64,000 nucleotides of DNA from Nocardia brasiliensis (GTDB lineage Bacteria > Actinomycetota > Actinomycetes > Mycobacteriales > Mycobacteriaceae): the NCBI RefSeq assembly GCF_011801125.1, contig NZ_CP046171.1, forward strand, positions 2,108,001 to 2,172,000. The letters are read 5' to 3'. Both the position numbers and the translations under genes were made by a program. The notes beneath the pieces were generated by a model, which was not told where the DNA came from, did no database searches, and was given only the letters and a program-made list of their open reading frames with translations. Positions 15,306 to 24,298 of this stretch are shown here, one piece after another (position 1 is the stretch's first letter; every line of letters begins with the position of its first letter).

Positions 15306-16187
15306 TCAGTTCGTGTACTCCGCCACGATGGATTCGATGAGGGCGCGGCTTCGGGGTTCGTCTAGTGCGGCGCGGCGTAGGTCGTCGTAGATTTGCTGGT
15401 AATGGCGCACGTCGTCGGCTTTGTCGAGATATTGCGCGTCGAGGTGCCCGTCCAGGTAGACGATGGGCGGCTCGGTGAGGTGCGCCGTTGGATGCGTGGG
15501 GAATTCGAGGATCACGAACGCGCCCGCCGTCAGCCCGCCGTAGGCCGCGGAGTCGAGCGGAATCACGCGGATGGAGACGTTGCGCAGGTGTCCGACCTGG
15601 GCGAGATGCCGCAGCTGAGCCGACATCACCGCCCGGCCGCCGATCGGGTGTCGCAGGCTGCCCTCGTCGACGATCACCTCGATGCGCAACAACCTTTCGG
15701 GGGTCGTCAGTCGGAACTTCCGGCGGTCGAGCAGTTCGATTCGTCGTTCGATCTCCGCTGCGGACATGTTCGGCGCGCCGGCCTCGAGTAGCGCACGGTG
15801 GTATTCCGAGATTTGCAGCAGGCCGGGGACCAGCGTCGCGTGATAGGAAATCGTTCGCCGCGCCGCCTCTTCCAGGCCGAGGAACAGGGCGAAATGCTTC
15901 GGGACGATGTCACCGTAGGCCTGCCACCATCCGGTGCGCTGCGTTTCACCGGTGAGCGCGAGCAGCATCCCGGTGACGTCGTCGCGTGCTCCATACACCT
16001 GGCACAGTCGCTCGACGAACAATGGATTGAACCGCACCGGTTGCCCGGTCTCCATGCGCCACAGCGTTTGCTTTCCGACACCGATCGCAGTTCGTGCGAA
16101 TTCGGCGGTGACTCCTGCTTTTTCGCGGAGTTCGCGCAATTGACGCGCCAGAATGCGCCGGGACAGGGTGGATCCGGTGGGGGTCAC
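15306..16187 (-). CDS. XRE-family regulator with DUF5753 domain
   Basis: A protein of about 293 aa. The start is GTG 16187 behind GAAGGGAAC. Residues 10-70 form a helix-turn-helix (LARQLRELREKAGVTAEFAR, then GVGKQTLWRMETGQP), and the rest is the DUF5753 domain (YHATLVPGLLQISEYHRALL, RKFRLTTPERLLRIEVIVDE, IRVIPLDSAAYGG). This pair is common in Nocardia and Streptomyces regulators, often next to DUF397 proteins, but no DUF397 gene is seen here. It is co-directional with and 235 bp upstream of the array, so it is a plausible regulator of it. That link is inferred. Confidence 0.88.
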   Translation of the reverse strand: MTPTGSTLSRRILARQLRELREKAGVTAEFARTAIGVGKQTLWRMETGQPVRFNPLFVERLCQVYGARDDVTGMLLALTGETQRTGWWQAYGDIVPKHFALFLGLEEAARRTISYHATLVPGLLQISEYHRALLEAGAPNMSAAEIERRIELLDRRKFRLTTPERLLRIEVIVDEGSLRHPIGGRAVMSAQLRHLAQVGHLRNVSIRVIPLDSAAYGGLTAGAFVILEFPTHPTAHLTEPPIVYLDGHLDAQYLDKADDVRHYQQIYDDLRRAALDEPRSRALIESIVAEYTN

Positions 16188-16498
16188 GACAGTTCCCTTC
16201 GTAAGGCTCGCTATCGGCCAGGTTTGCAACTGGAACCTCAGGGACGGGAATCCTGGAACCCTGTGAATTTTCGCTGTGCCTCGGTGTCGAGGCGTTCCCG
16301 CCGATCAATCCCCGGTGCTCTACTGAACGTGCGCCCCGGTCCGTGTCATCGAAGTCCTGAAACCTTATCGGCGACCACGGGTCCAGGTCCACACCGACCG
16401 GGCGCACCAAGCGACCGATCGGGGGAGTTCACGTTGACCACGCATGACCTGGCGGCTGCCCGCTGTCGTTGTGTCCGCGTCACGACGAGTGTAGTCCG
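16188..16498. other. Divergent intergenic region
   Basis: A 310-bp region between the XRE regulator and the DUF4254 gene, transcribed away from each other. It must hold both promoters. I saw no convincing hexamers, palindrome or small gene. Confidence 0.4.
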
Positions 16499-16984
16499 GT
16501 GAGCGAGGCGGGGGCCGCCGCGTCCGAGGCACTCGCAGCGCAACTGGGGAACCAACTGGGGAAGTGCCCGCTACCGACGAGAAGTGAAGTGCTGCAAGCC
16601 TGTCGGGATGCGGTGCGTGACGGCCATCCGCTGCTGCGCGCCGCGGGGGAGCTGACGGCGCTGCATCGGCGTAGATTGATCTTGGCGCGCCGAATCACCG
16701 GGGAGATCGATGAATACCGTGCTCAGCAGGTCCACGCCATCGATCGGTGGGTCGCGCCCCGGCTACCGGTCGCGCACGGCGGCGCCTATCTGCACACCGA
16801 GACAGTCGGCGCGGTGCTCGACCGGCTGGCCCGGCTCACCGCCCGCGCCGAAGCCGCGCTGGCCGCCGAGTCCGACTGGGACATCTGGTTCGCGTGGGAG
16901 CGTCTGGCCGAACTCTCGGTCGGGTACGAGGATCTCGTCGCGGAACTCGCGACCGGTCGTCGTCGCCTACCGACCGGATCGTGA
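16499..16984 (+). CDS. DUF4254 family protein
   Basis: A protein of about 161 aa with the DUF4254 pattern: LPTRSEVLQACRD, HPLLRAAGELTALHRRRL, a segment around IDEYRAQQVHAIDRWV, GGAYLHTETVGAVLDRLARL and a closing RLAELSVGYEDLVAEL. It is all-helical and cytoplasmic, with no known function in actinobacteria. GTG 16499 is favoured, with an in-frame ATG at 16469 as the alternative; neither has a strong ribosome-binding site. It is followed after 137 nt by a DUF3558-like lipoprotein gene. Confidence 0.8.
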   Translation: MSEAGAAASEALAAQLGNQLGKCPLPTRSEVLQACRDAVRDGHPLLRAAGELTALHRRRLILARRITGEIDEYRAQQVHAIDRWVAPRLPVAHGGAYLHTETVGAVLDRLARLTARAEAALAAESDWDIWFAWERLAELSVGYEDLVAELATGRRRLPTGS

Positions 16985-17121
16985 TCATGAAATGTATTCC
17001 TACGGTAACGATTCGAGCAGTGATTCGAGTTGGCAGTGCCGGGTATTCGGGAACCGATAGAGCGGCGTCTTCCGGTCGGTTAACCTGCCGGAGATCGTTC
17101 GACAAGCCGAGGGAGTTGCCG

Positions 17122-18303
17122 GTGATCGTGGGCGGCAGACGGCAATGGTCGACCGTGGCGGCGATAGGCATGGTTGTCACCGCGTTGTGCGGCTGCGGGA
17201 CCATCACCACGGGAGACACCGTACAAACAAGTGTGGAAGTCAGTGCGCCGCAAGCGGCGAAGGCTTCTAGGGGTATTCCAGGATCGGCCGAATTGGCCGC
17301 TATCGCACCGGGTACCGGCGATCTCATGGCGCGAATCCGGGGCACCGACCCGTGCGCGCTGTTGAATCGCGATATCGCCCAACGCCTCGGCGCATTCCAG
17401 AATTTCGATCGGGCCCCCGGCTTCGAGCGCGGCAGCAGCTGGACCGGGTGCGGCATGTCGATCACCGCCGCCGACGATCCGGACGCGAACTACTACTTCA
17501 ACATCGAACTCGACAAGCTCTACACCGCGGACAAACAGGCGCTCGACAAGCCCGAACAGATCAACGGCCGCACCGTCTATCGCGCCGCGGTCAGCGACGA
17601 CAGCAGGTCCGACGCGTACCGCTGCGACTACCGAATCCCGGCCGGCGACACCGGTTTCGCGCACACGATCTCCGTCGCCAAGGTGACCAGCCCGAAAAAG
17701 ACGCCCGTGCCGTGGTCGCAACCCTGCCAGTTCACGAGGGGCTACCTCGCCGCCACCCTCGACGACCTTCTTGCGCTACCGCCACACCACCTCGACGGAC
17801 CGACCGGAAAGTCGCTGGCGCAACGTGATCCGTGCGCCGCCGAACCGCAGATCAGCGCGCAGTTCCTCGGCTGGAAGATGACCTCGGTCGGGTGGAGCCG
17901 GGCTTATAAGTGCGCGATCACCATCGTCCAGCCCGGTGGTTCGCACCGCGCGACCGTCGAGGTGTCGTTCGAGCGCAACAACGAGCGGATGGTCAAAACC
18001 GGCGAGGTCCTGCGGGTGCCCTCCGGCGTCGACGGCGGCCAGGCCATCCAGTACGGCCGCCACCTCACCCTCGACGGACTGACCGGCACCGAACTGCGCA
18101 CCGTGCAATCCACCGACCCCACCCGCCAGAACACCAGCTGCGCCATCACCCTCAACTACCGTCGCGCCGACCCACCCACTGCCAACAACGCCCACCTCAT
18201 CCACGTGGCAGTGAACATCGCCCCCGCCAGCCCACCTTTCCCCTTCGACGCCTGCACCCAAACCACCCAGATAGTCCCCGTGGTCCTGCGCTCCCTGCCG
18301 TGA
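17122..18303 (+). CDS. Large two-lobed DUF3558-like lipoprotein
   Basis: A 393-aa lipoprotein starting at GTG 17122 after GAGGGAGTTGCC. The signal peptide ends at ALCGC, with the second cysteine as the likely lipid anchor. Two similar halves follow, each opening with an Asp-Pro-Cys motif (TDPCALLNRDIAQRLG and RDPCAAEPQISAQFLG) and each carrying further cysteine pairs. So it looks like a tandem duplication of the DUF3558 fold. It is roughly twice the size of the array lipoproteins and shows no close identity to them. Envelope location expected; role unknown. Confidence 0.82.
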   Translation: MIVGGRRQWSTVAAIGMVVTALCGCGTITTGDTVQTSVEVSAPQAAKASRGIPGSAELAAIAPGTGDLMARIRGTDPCALLNRDIAQRLGAFQNFDRAPGFERGSSWTGCGMSITAADDPDANYYFNIELDKLYTADKQALDKPEQINGRTVYRAAVSDDSRSDAYRCDYRIPAGDTGFAHTISVAKVTSPKKTPVPWSQPCQFTRGYLAATLDDLLALPPHHLDGPTGKSLAQRDPCAAEPQISAQFLGWKMTSVGWSRAYKCAITIVQPGGSHRATVEVSFERNNERMVKTGEVLRVPSGVDGGQAIQYGRHLTLDGLTGTELRTVQSTDPTRQNTSCAITLNYRRADPPTANNAHLIHVAVNIAPASPPFPFDACTQTTQIVPVVLRSLP

Positions 18304-18333
18304 GGCGGTGCGTCCTAGTGCCCCGTCCAGGAA

Positions 18334-18561
18334 CTAGCTGCAGACCATCATTCGGTCCGGTGTCGACCCGTTCACCCAAGCCGAAGCGATCTTGCGTGCG
18401 ACGGCGCGATAGAGCATGCTCTCGGAACCGGTTTCGGGTGAGATCGTCTCGGCTGCCTTGTCCAAGATCACCGTCTGCTCGGAACCTTGCCCATCGGTGT
18501 ATGCATAGCGAACAAACTTGTTGTCCTCGTTGACTTTTCGGATCTCCGCATACAGCGCCAT
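18334..18561 (-). CDS. Small hypothetical protein
   Basis: A 75-aa product with a good ribosome-binding site (AGGGGAAATT) at ATG 18561. It begins MALYAEIRKVNEDNKFVRYA and reads as a small beta-rich protein (YTDGQGSEQTVILDKAAET), with a helical C-terminus (YRAVARKIASAWVNG). No export signal or known domain. It is in the same direction as the broken DUF6301-like gene upstream. Small proteins of this style occur beside immunity-like proteins in Nocardia, but that is only an impression. Confidence 0.6.
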   Translation of the reverse strand: MALYAEIRKVNEDNKFVRYAYTDGQGSEQTVILDKAAETISPETGSESMLYRAVARKIASAWVNGSTPDRMMVCS

Positions 18562-18609
18562 AATTTCCCCTGAATCGATATCGACCGTAGACGGTAACCC
18601 GCCCGCTGC

Positions 18610-19057
18610 TCAGTCTGCCAGGCCCACAAGCCATCCGGTGGTAACCAAATCGAGGTGCATGATCGCCGCCAGGTTGGTCAACCGCTGTGTTCTCCGTATC
18701 AGCCCAACGCAGCTCAGGAAACGCCCCATCCACCCGCGCGGTCGGTTCGCCGATCGCCGTGACGAGGGTGGTGCTCATCCGGTCGAAAGCGTCGTCGATC
18801 CCTTTCCTCCCTGCCGCATCATCGGGGAGCAACGTAGCCACCGCCACCTCGATCCGCTCCGCGTCCCCGCCCCGCTCGATCACATCCCAAGTACCGGAAC
18901 GCAGGCAGGCATTGAACCGAATCCAGTATCGGGACAAAGAGATTGGATCGCGCCAGCCGAACACAGCCAGTAGCACGCCGAAGTCGTCCATCCGCCACGA
19001 CCACACCCAGCGCACGTAGTTTGTTCGCCAGTTCGATGAGGGCGTGCCGACCTGCAA
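18610..19057 (-). pseudogene. Frameshifted DUF6301-like gene
   Basis: One frame gives WVWSWRMDDFGVLLAVFGW, a long helical middle and the conserved-looking GEPTARVDGAFPELRWADTE. The expected C-terminus (LTNLAAIMHLDLVTTGWLVG, then LAD and stop) lies in the neighbouring frame, with the switch near 18690. The 5' end also has no good start: the frame stays open to about 19117, but only TTG at 19057 is available. Two defects suggest a decayed gene; a single sequencing error could explain the frameshift alone. The DUF6301 assignment is from motif memory. Confidence 0.6.
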
Positions 19058-19156
19058 TGTCGCGAGATGTTCGACGAGCTCAGCGATGAACTCGACCCAG
19101 TCGGTTATGTCAACCCACGATCCTGCACCCCAACGGCTTCAGATCGTTTCCCGCGA

Positions 19157-19882
19157 TCACTTCGGGGCGACGATGGCGTACAGCATGAGGAGCACGAGTA
19201 CTGCGGACAACGTCCACACGAAGTAGGCCCAGAGCATGCCTCGTGGCTGTTGGGGAGCGGGGCCGATCGTGCCGACGAACCGGTTGATAATGGGGGTGCG
19301 ATAGAAGACGGGAGTGCTGCAACCTTCGGCAACGGGTACGACAGCTTCGGCTTCTCCGATCGTGGGTGTGCCAGCGCTGCCCAGAAAGCCGGTGAACGGC
19401 CACCATTTCGGGAAGGGGCCGGTGTCGATCCGCACGTGGTGCTGACCGGGCCCGACTGGTATGTGCGTTGCCCCCCATTTTGTTTCAGGGACGAGCTGTC
19501 CGTTCACGCGGATCACGGGGCGTGTCAGGATCTGCACTCCGAGCCTTGGTTTGCATGAGGTGTTGACTGCTATCCCGGTCGGTCCTGGCTCGGGCACGAA
19601 CGTGCCGGGATCAGGCATCGGCGGTGGTGTGTAACCGGCAGGCATACGGTCGGCGTTGGCGAACTGTTGCCACGCCGACTGCGGGGGATTGTGCGCTTGT
19701 GCAGGTAGGTACGGCTGGTATCGGTGGTCGGCCCGTGCACCCGCATGCGGCGGAGACGGCTGAGGATGATGTCCGAGGAGTGGTTGTCCGGTCGGCCCGG
19801 GCGGCGGCCCGCTGCGCTGTGGCGGAACCACGGGCCGTGGCTGTCCATGCCATTGCTGTTGTCCCCCAAAAGGATTGCTCAT
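19157..19882 (-). CDS. Proline/glutamine-rich membrane protein near ESX-associated genes
   Basis: A protein of about 241 aa. Residues 1-100 are a Pro/Gln/His-rich disordered region starting MSNPFGGQQQWHG. Residues 105-195 look like a beta domain (PRLGVQILTRPVIRVNGQLV, HVRIDTGPFPKWWPF), and one membrane helix lies near the C-terminus (YFVWTLSAVLVLLMLYAIVA). The start ATG 19882 follows AAGGGAAG. It lies directly downstream of and co-directional with the WXG100-like gene, so it is probably in that operon. Function unknown; the order suggests an envelope accessory of the ESX-like module. Confidence 0.68.
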   Translation of the reverse strand: MSNPFGGQQQWHGQPRPVVPPQRSGPPPGPTGQPLLGHHPQPSPPHAGARADHRYQPYLPAQAHNPPQSAWQQFANADRMPAGYTPPPMPDPGTFVPEPGPTGIAVNTSCKPRLGVQILTRPVIRVNGQLVPETKWGATHIPVGPGQHHVRIDTGPFPKWWPFTGFLGSAGTPTIGEAEAVVPVAEGCSTPVFYRTPIINRFVGTIGPAPQQPRGMLWAYFVWTLSAVLVLLMLYAIVAPK

Positions 19883-19919
19883 CACTTCCCTTGTAATCGA
19901 TTGCCAACCAGACCGAGTT

Positions 19920-20816
19920 CTACGCTGGGGCTTCTTCTTTCGGCTCGAGTAACTTCAAAATCACACCGCCGATCTGCTGCACGTACGGCATCAGATCAGC
20001 CAGAGCCTTGCGCAGTTTGACCAGCAGAGCGGTGATCTTCACGCCGTCACGGCCGATGCGCTGCAATACCGCGGCGGCGACGTATGGCCCCGCTGCGCCG
20101 GCGCTGAGTGCGAGTTCAAGCGTGTACGCAACCAGCGCACCCGCGAGGCTGGCGCAGATATCGCCGATCAGACCGCGGATCGCACCGACGATCTCTTTCG
20201 CTTTCGCTAGGAGTTCGGACATACTCGCCGCGACACCGCCTGCGGCGTTGATGTGGTCGGTCATCTCGGTGGCCCGCCGACGGTAGGCGTCTGCCGCGGC
20301 GCCGGACCAGTCCGCAGTGTCCGCTCGCAGCGCTTTCTGCCAGTCGTCGGCAACTCCCGTCATAGCTTTGGAGATCTCACCCCAGGAGTTCGCGTAAGCC
20401 TCGACCATGTCTGGATTGCCGGCCAGGCCGTCCAGCACTTTGCGGTAGGGCTCTATGTGTTCGAACATCCAGCTGGCGATCTGGCTACCGACGTACCCGA
20501 AGGGATCGGTGACTGCCTCATGGACGTCGAGGCCGAGCCCTAGGCCGCCCAGTGCGGCATCGAGGGGCTTGGCGCCTTTGAGATCGACATACGCCTGCCA
20601 AGCATCACCGGCAGTCGTTCCTTTCAGGATCTCCAGGATCCCATTTTCGTCCTTGGACAAGCCGACATTGTGGTAGGGGAATAGCGTTTCTTGGAAGTAC
20701 TCGTCGCGATAGTCGGTATTGCCGACGATGAGTGGATTGTCCTTCGGCTTCGGCGCGTCGTTCAGGCCGACCGTGAGCACATTTTCATTGATGTAGTTGC
20801 CGATTCGAGTGCTCAT
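19920..20816 (-). CDS. WXG100-like ESX-associated protein
   Basis: A 298-aa protein. The central part (residues 110-230) has the helical-hairpin pattern of ESX substrates: a helix through SWGEISKAMTGVADDWQKAL, the turn DWSGAAADAYRRRA (W-S-G), then a second helix with EMTDHINAAGGVAASMSELL. The C-terminal third is a hydrophobic, alanine-rich segment (LAGALVAYTLELALSAGAAG). The unique N-terminus has no signal peptide. Its ATG overlaps the stop of the EspC-like gene (ATGA). Probably a secreted or membrane-associated T7SS protein; no toxin domain is evident. Confidence 0.75.
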   Translation of the reverse strand: MSTRIGNYINENVLTVGLNDAPKPKDNPLIVGNTDYRDEYFQETLFPYHNVGLSKDENGILEILKGTTAGDAWQAYVDLKGAKPLDAALGGLGLGLDVHEAVTDPFGYVGSQIASWMFEHIEPYRKVLDGLAGNPDMVEAYANSWGEISKAMTGVADDWQKALRADTADWSGAAADAYRRRATEMTDHINAAGGVAASMSELLAKAKEIVGAIRGLIGDICASLAGALVAYTLELALSAGAAGPYVAAAVLQRIGRDGVKITALLVKLRKALADLMPYVQQIGGVILKLLEPKEEAPA

Positions 20817-21157
20817 CAGCGCCCCTGCTGGGCGCGTTGCATGGCGTCGCGCAGTTCATCCAGCGTGCGTGCCCATGACTCGTCCCACTCGTCGAACTTG
20901 TCGGAGACGGTGCCGAGCTTGCTGGGGATCTCGGCGGTCTCGCCTGCGGCCTTGGTGATTGCTTCGACTGTGCCGCGGTTGTTGTCTTCCAACAGCGAAT
21001 TGACGATCGAGCGGACCATCCACCCGTAGCCGTCGTCTGCATTCCCAAGGTACGCAGCGGCTTCGACGGCGTTGGTCAACGTACCCATGAATCCCTGGAC
21101 AGTTGATGCGTGGGTACGTAGTTGGTCGGTGATGACTTGAAGTTGCTCGTTGCCCAT
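20816..21157 (-). CDS. EspC-like (DUF2580) type VII secretion protein
   Basis: A 113-aa helical-hairpin protein beginning LQVITDQLRTHASTVQGFMG, with a mid-region YLGNADDGYGWMVRSIVNSL and a second helix KFDEWDESWARTLDELRDAM. This matches the DUF2580/EspC pattern of small ESX-1-associated secreted proteins. It lies 2 nt downstream of the YbaB-like gene and overlaps the WXG100-like gene by ATGA, so the three are translationally coupled. Confidence 0.78.
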   Translation of the reverse strand: MGNEQLQVITDQLRTHASTVQGFMGTLTNAVEAAAYLGNADDGYGWMVRSIVNSLLEDNNRGTVEAITKAAGETAEIPSKLGTVSDKFDEWDESWARTLDELRDAMQRAQQGR

Positions 21158-21159
21158 CG

Positions 21160-21624
21160 CTACTCCGTCCAGCGCTTGTTGCGGTAGTACTCGTCCTCGT
21201 CGGCGGGGTCCATGGTTGCCGCTGGCGCTGACTGAGGTTCGGTTGTGGCCGTATAGGACTCCTCGTCGGGAAAGCGGTCGGCGTACCGGGACAACACGCT
21301 GGCACCGATCGCGTCGGTACCGACCATGTCGTGTACCAGGTCGGTCATGACGCGGCGCAGTCTTGCCTGCGCCCTACGCAACGTCGCCATCACCTCGGCC
21401 GATACCGCCGAAGGATCCATTCCCTTTGTGGCCGAAGACAGTTGGATATCGGTAGGGACGCCGTGACTGTCGACGGTTACGCTGACGCGGTTGCCATCGG
21501 AACTCTCGGTCACCCTCGTCGCATCCATCCGGACTTGCAGGCTCTGATAGCGCTGCGCCTTACGCTCCAGGTCTTCCGACCATTGGGTGAGGTCGCTGAT
21601 GGTTTGGCCCAAAGCGTCGGTCAT
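21160..21624 (-). CDS. YbaB/EbfC-family protein (EspL-like)
   Basis: A 154-aa protein with an N-terminal coiled helix (LTQWSEDLERKAQRYQSL), the YbaB beta-sheet (VSVTVDSHGVPTDIQL) and a second helix (EVMATLRRAQARLRRVMTDL), then an acidic tail ending DEDEYYRNKRWTE. YbaB proteins are nucleoid-associated dimers. In ESX-1 loci the YbaB paralogue EspL accompanies EspC-type genes and helps stabilise secreted partners. First gene of the predicted operon 21624-19157. Position and gene order favour an EspL-like rather than a recombination role. Confidence 0.82.
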   Translation of the reverse strand: MTDALGQTISDLTQWSEDLERKAQRYQSLQVRMDATRVTESSDGNRVSVTVDSHGVPTDIQLSSATKGMDPSAVSAEVMATLRRAQARLRRVMTDLVHDMVGTDAIGASVLSRYADRFPDEESYTATTEPQSAPAATMDPADEDEYYRNKRWTE

Positions 21625-21974
21625 CCATTCCCCTTCGCGCAGAACAATTTCGTGAGCAGTAGTAGAGCACGGTATCCAAAGTGGCGTACGTCGATCGTTG
21701 TCCGGTGGCGCACGTACCGGGATTCGATCGGTTACTCACTTCGACGCGGGGCGCCCGGCTTCGGTTCCATCAACTTCCGTCCATGCCGTGTGAAACCGGC
21801 GCGGCGGTCGCGACACGCGGTCGTCGGGAGGCGGCTCTCACGGTGTGCGAGCGGGGCGAATCGGGTATGGGCAATTAGACTGGTTAACCAGACGGACCGG
21901 GATGCACAGGGTGTTGTGCGATGGGATCGGGTTGTCGGTGGCGTGCCCGAGGACGAAGCGAGGAGGTGGGGCCG
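21625..21974. other. Divergent intergenic region ahead of hrcA
   Basis: This 350-bp region separates the EspL-like operon from hrcA. The notable feature is a perfect 12-bp palindrome, CTGGTTAACCAG, at 21880-21891, about 85 bp upstream of hrcA. No classical CIRCE element (TTAGCACTC-N9-GAGTGCTAA) was seen. Confidence 0.5.
21880..21891. promoter_or_regulatory. Palindrome CTGGTTAACCAG upstream of hrcA
   Basis: A perfect 12-bp inverted repeat in the region between two divergent operons. It may be an operator, but the binding factor is unknown and it is short enough to occur by chance. Confidence 0.35.
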
Positions 21975-23006
21975 ATGTCGAGCACCGAGGACAGGCGCTT
22001 CGAGGTCCTGCGCGCGATCGTCGCGGACTATGTCGCGACGAAGGAGCCGATCGGCTCGAAGAGCCTGGTCGAGCGGCATAATCTGGGTGTTTCCAGTGCG
22101 ACGGTGCGCAACGATATGGCGGTGCTGGAGGCGGAGGGCTACATCACGCAGCCGCACACCAGTTCGGGCCGGATCCCCACGGACAAGGGCTATCGGCAGT
22201 TCGTGGATCGGATCGCCGAGGTGAAGCCGCTCTCGGGTGCGGAGCGCCGGGCGATCATGGAGTTCTTGGAGTCCGGCGTCGATCTGGACGATGTGCTGCG
22301 CCGCGGGGTGCGGCTGCTGGCCCAGCTGACCAGGCAGGTCGCGGTGGTGCAGTATCCGTCGGTCTCGGTGTCGACGGTGCGCCACATCGAGGTGGTCGCG
22401 TTGAATCCGGCGCGGCTGTTGCTCGTGGTGATCACCGACACGGGGCGTGTCGATCAGCGCCTGGTGGAGTTGGGCGCGCTGATCGATGACGAGGATTTGG
22501 CGGCGCTGCGCGGCATGCTCGGCGGCGCGATGGACGGCAAGCGGCTCGCCGCGGCGTCGGCGGCGGTGGCGGAGCTGCCGGAACGGGCGCCGCTGCGGCT
22601 GCGGGACGTGCTGATCCGGGTGTCGACGGTGCTGGTGGAGACGCTGGTGGAGCATCCGGAGGAACGCCTGGTGCTCGGCGGGACGGCGAACCTGACCCGC
22701 AACGCGGCCGACTTCGGGTTCCCCGGTTCGCTGCGTGACGTGCTCGAGGCGCTCGAGGAGCAGGTCATCGTGCTCAAGCTGCTCGCGGCCGCGCAGCAGC
22801 CGGGCACCGTGACCGTGCGGATCGGCGAGGAGACTCAGGTCGAGCAGATGCGCGGCACCTCGGTGGTGTCGACCGGTTACGGCACGGCGAGCACGATCCT
22901 GGGCGGCATGGGTGTGCTCGGTCCGACGCGAATGGACTACCCGGGCACCATCGCCTCGGTCGCTGCGGTCGCTCGCTATATCGGCGAGGTCCTCGCCGAA
23001 CGCTGA
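21975..23006 (+). CDS. hrcA: HrcA heat-inducible transcription repressor
   Basis: A 343-aa protein, the usual HrcA length, starting at ATG 21975 after GAGGAGGTGGGG. It has the winged-helix N-terminus ([20 protein letters not shown], then [17 protein letters not shown] and [14 protein letters not shown]) and the C-terminal GAF-like dimer region. HrcA represses chaperone genes through CIRCE and depends on GroE for folding. It is followed by dnaJ after 137 nt, the order seen in mycobacteria (hrcA-dnaJ2). Confidence 0.96.
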   Translation: MSSTEDRRFEVLRAIVADYVATKEPIGSKSLVERHNLGVSSATVRNDMAVLEAEGYITQPHTSSGRIPTDKGYRQFVDRIAEVKPLSGAERRAIMEFLESGVDLDDVLRRGVRLLAQLTRQVAVVQYPSVSVSTVRHIEVVALNPARLLLVVITDTGRVDQRLVELGALIDDEDLAALRGMLGGAMDGKRLAAASAAVAELPERAPLRLRDVLIRVSTVLVETLVEHPEERLVLGGTANLTRNAADFGFPGSLRDVLEALEEQVIVLKLLAAAQQPGTVTVRIGEETQVEQMRGTSVVSTGYGTASTILGGMGVLGPTRMDYPGTIASVAAVARYIGEVLAER

Positions 23007-23143
23007 CAGCTCCGATGCCGCTGCTACCCTCGAACTTCCGGCCGGATAAAGTTGAGTGCATCCGACTAATGCCGGGCATGCGGTTGGAACGGTGACGGCA
23101 CCGTCGGGCACTGTCGAGAACGACCAAGGACTAGAGAACTCAA

Positions 23144-24298
23144 GTGGCACGGGACTACTACGGACTGCTCGGCGTCGCGAAGAACGCGACCGACCAGGAG
23201 ATCAAGCGCGCCTATCGCAAGCTGGCTCGTGAGCTCCACCCCGACGTCAACCCCGACGAGGTGGCGCAGGCCAAGTTCAAGGAAGTGTCGGCCGCCTACG
23301 AGGTGCTGTCGGATCCGGAGAAGCGGCGCGTCGTCGACATGGGCGGCGATCCGCTGGAATCCGGCGGCGGTGGCGCGGGCTTCTCCGGTGCCGGCTTCGG
23401 CGGGCTCGGCGACGTGTTCGAGGCGTTCTTCGGCGGCATGAGCGGTGCCTCCGGCGGCACGCGCAAGGCGCGCGGACGGGTGCAGCCCGGCGCGGACTCG
23501 CTGCTGCGCACCCGTCTGAGCCTGGCCGAGTGCGCGGTCGGCGTGACCAAGCACCTGACCGTCGACACCGCGATCCTCTGTGACGTGTGTACCGGCGCGG
23601 GCACCAACGGCAAGTCGAAGCCGGTGCGTTGCGAAACCTGCGGCGGCGCGGGTGAAGTGCAGTCCGTGCAGCGCTCCTTCCTGGGCCAGGTGCTCACCTC
23701 GCGGCCCTGCCCGACCTGCCGTGGCGCCGGTGAGACCATCCCCGACCCCTGCCACAAGTGCGGCGGCGACGGCCGGGTGCGCGCGCGGCGTGAGATCGCG
23801 GCGCCGATCCCCGCGGGCGTGGCGAACGGCATGCGGGTACGACTGGCCGCGCAGGGCGAGGTCGGCCCCGGCGGCGGCCATGCGGGCGACCTGTACGTGG
23901 AGATCGTCGAGCAGCCGCACGACGTGTTCGTCCGCGACGGTGACGACCTGCACTGCACGATCCGCGTGCCGATGGTCGACGCCGCGCTGGGCACCACCGT
24001 GGTGATCGACACCATCCTCGACGGTCCGACCGAGCTGACGATCGCGCCCGGCACCCAGCCCGGTGAGGTTTCGGTGCTGCGCGGCCACGGCATGCCGCGG
24101 CTGCGTTCCGGTGCGCGCGGCGACCTGCTCGCGCACCTGGACATCGTCATCCCGAGCAAGCTGGACAGCAAGCAGACCGACCTGCTGCGCAAGTACAAGG
24201 GCACCCGCTCCAGCGAGCGCGCCGAGGTCATGTCTACCCAGTCCGAGCACAACAGCGGTCTGTTCGCCCGGTTGCGGGCCTCGTTCAGCGGGCGCTGA
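23144..24298 (+). CDS. dnaJ: DnaJ chaperone (DnaJ2 type)
   Basis: A 384-aa protein with an N-terminal J domain ([23 protein letters not shown] tripeptide in ELHPDVNP), a G/F-rich stretch, four zinc-binding CxxCxGxG-type repeats ([32 protein letters not shown]) and C-terminal substrate-binding domains. It stimulates DnaK ATPase and binds unfolded protein. GTG start. The position after hrcA marks it as DnaJ2 rather than the DnaJ1 of the dnaK operon. The stop is immediately followed by the rsmE start codon. Confidence 0.96.
   Translation: MARDYYGLLGVAKNATDQEIKRAYRKLARELHPDVNPDEVAQAKFKEVSAAYEVLSDPEKRRVVDMGGDPLESGGGGAGFSGAGFGGLGDVFEAFFGGMSGASGGTRKARGRVQPGADSLLRTRLSLAECAVGVTKHLTVDTAILCDVCTGAGTNGKSKPVRCETCGGAGEVQSVQRSFLGQVLTSRPCPTCRGAGETIPDPCHKCGGDGRVRARREIAAPIPAGVANGMRVRLAAQGEVGPGGGHAGDLYVEIVEQPHDVFVRDGDDLHCTIRVPMVDAALGTTVVIDTILDGPTELTIAPGTQPGEVSVLRGHGMPRLRSGARGDLLAHLDIVIPSKLDSKQTDLLRKYKGTRSSERAEVMSTQSEHNSGLFARLRASFSGR

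Noticed and set aside
21625..21974. CIRCE element expected near hrcA
   Set aside because: No TTAGCACTC/GAGTGCTAA pair was found; only the short palindrome CTGGTTAACCAG is present.
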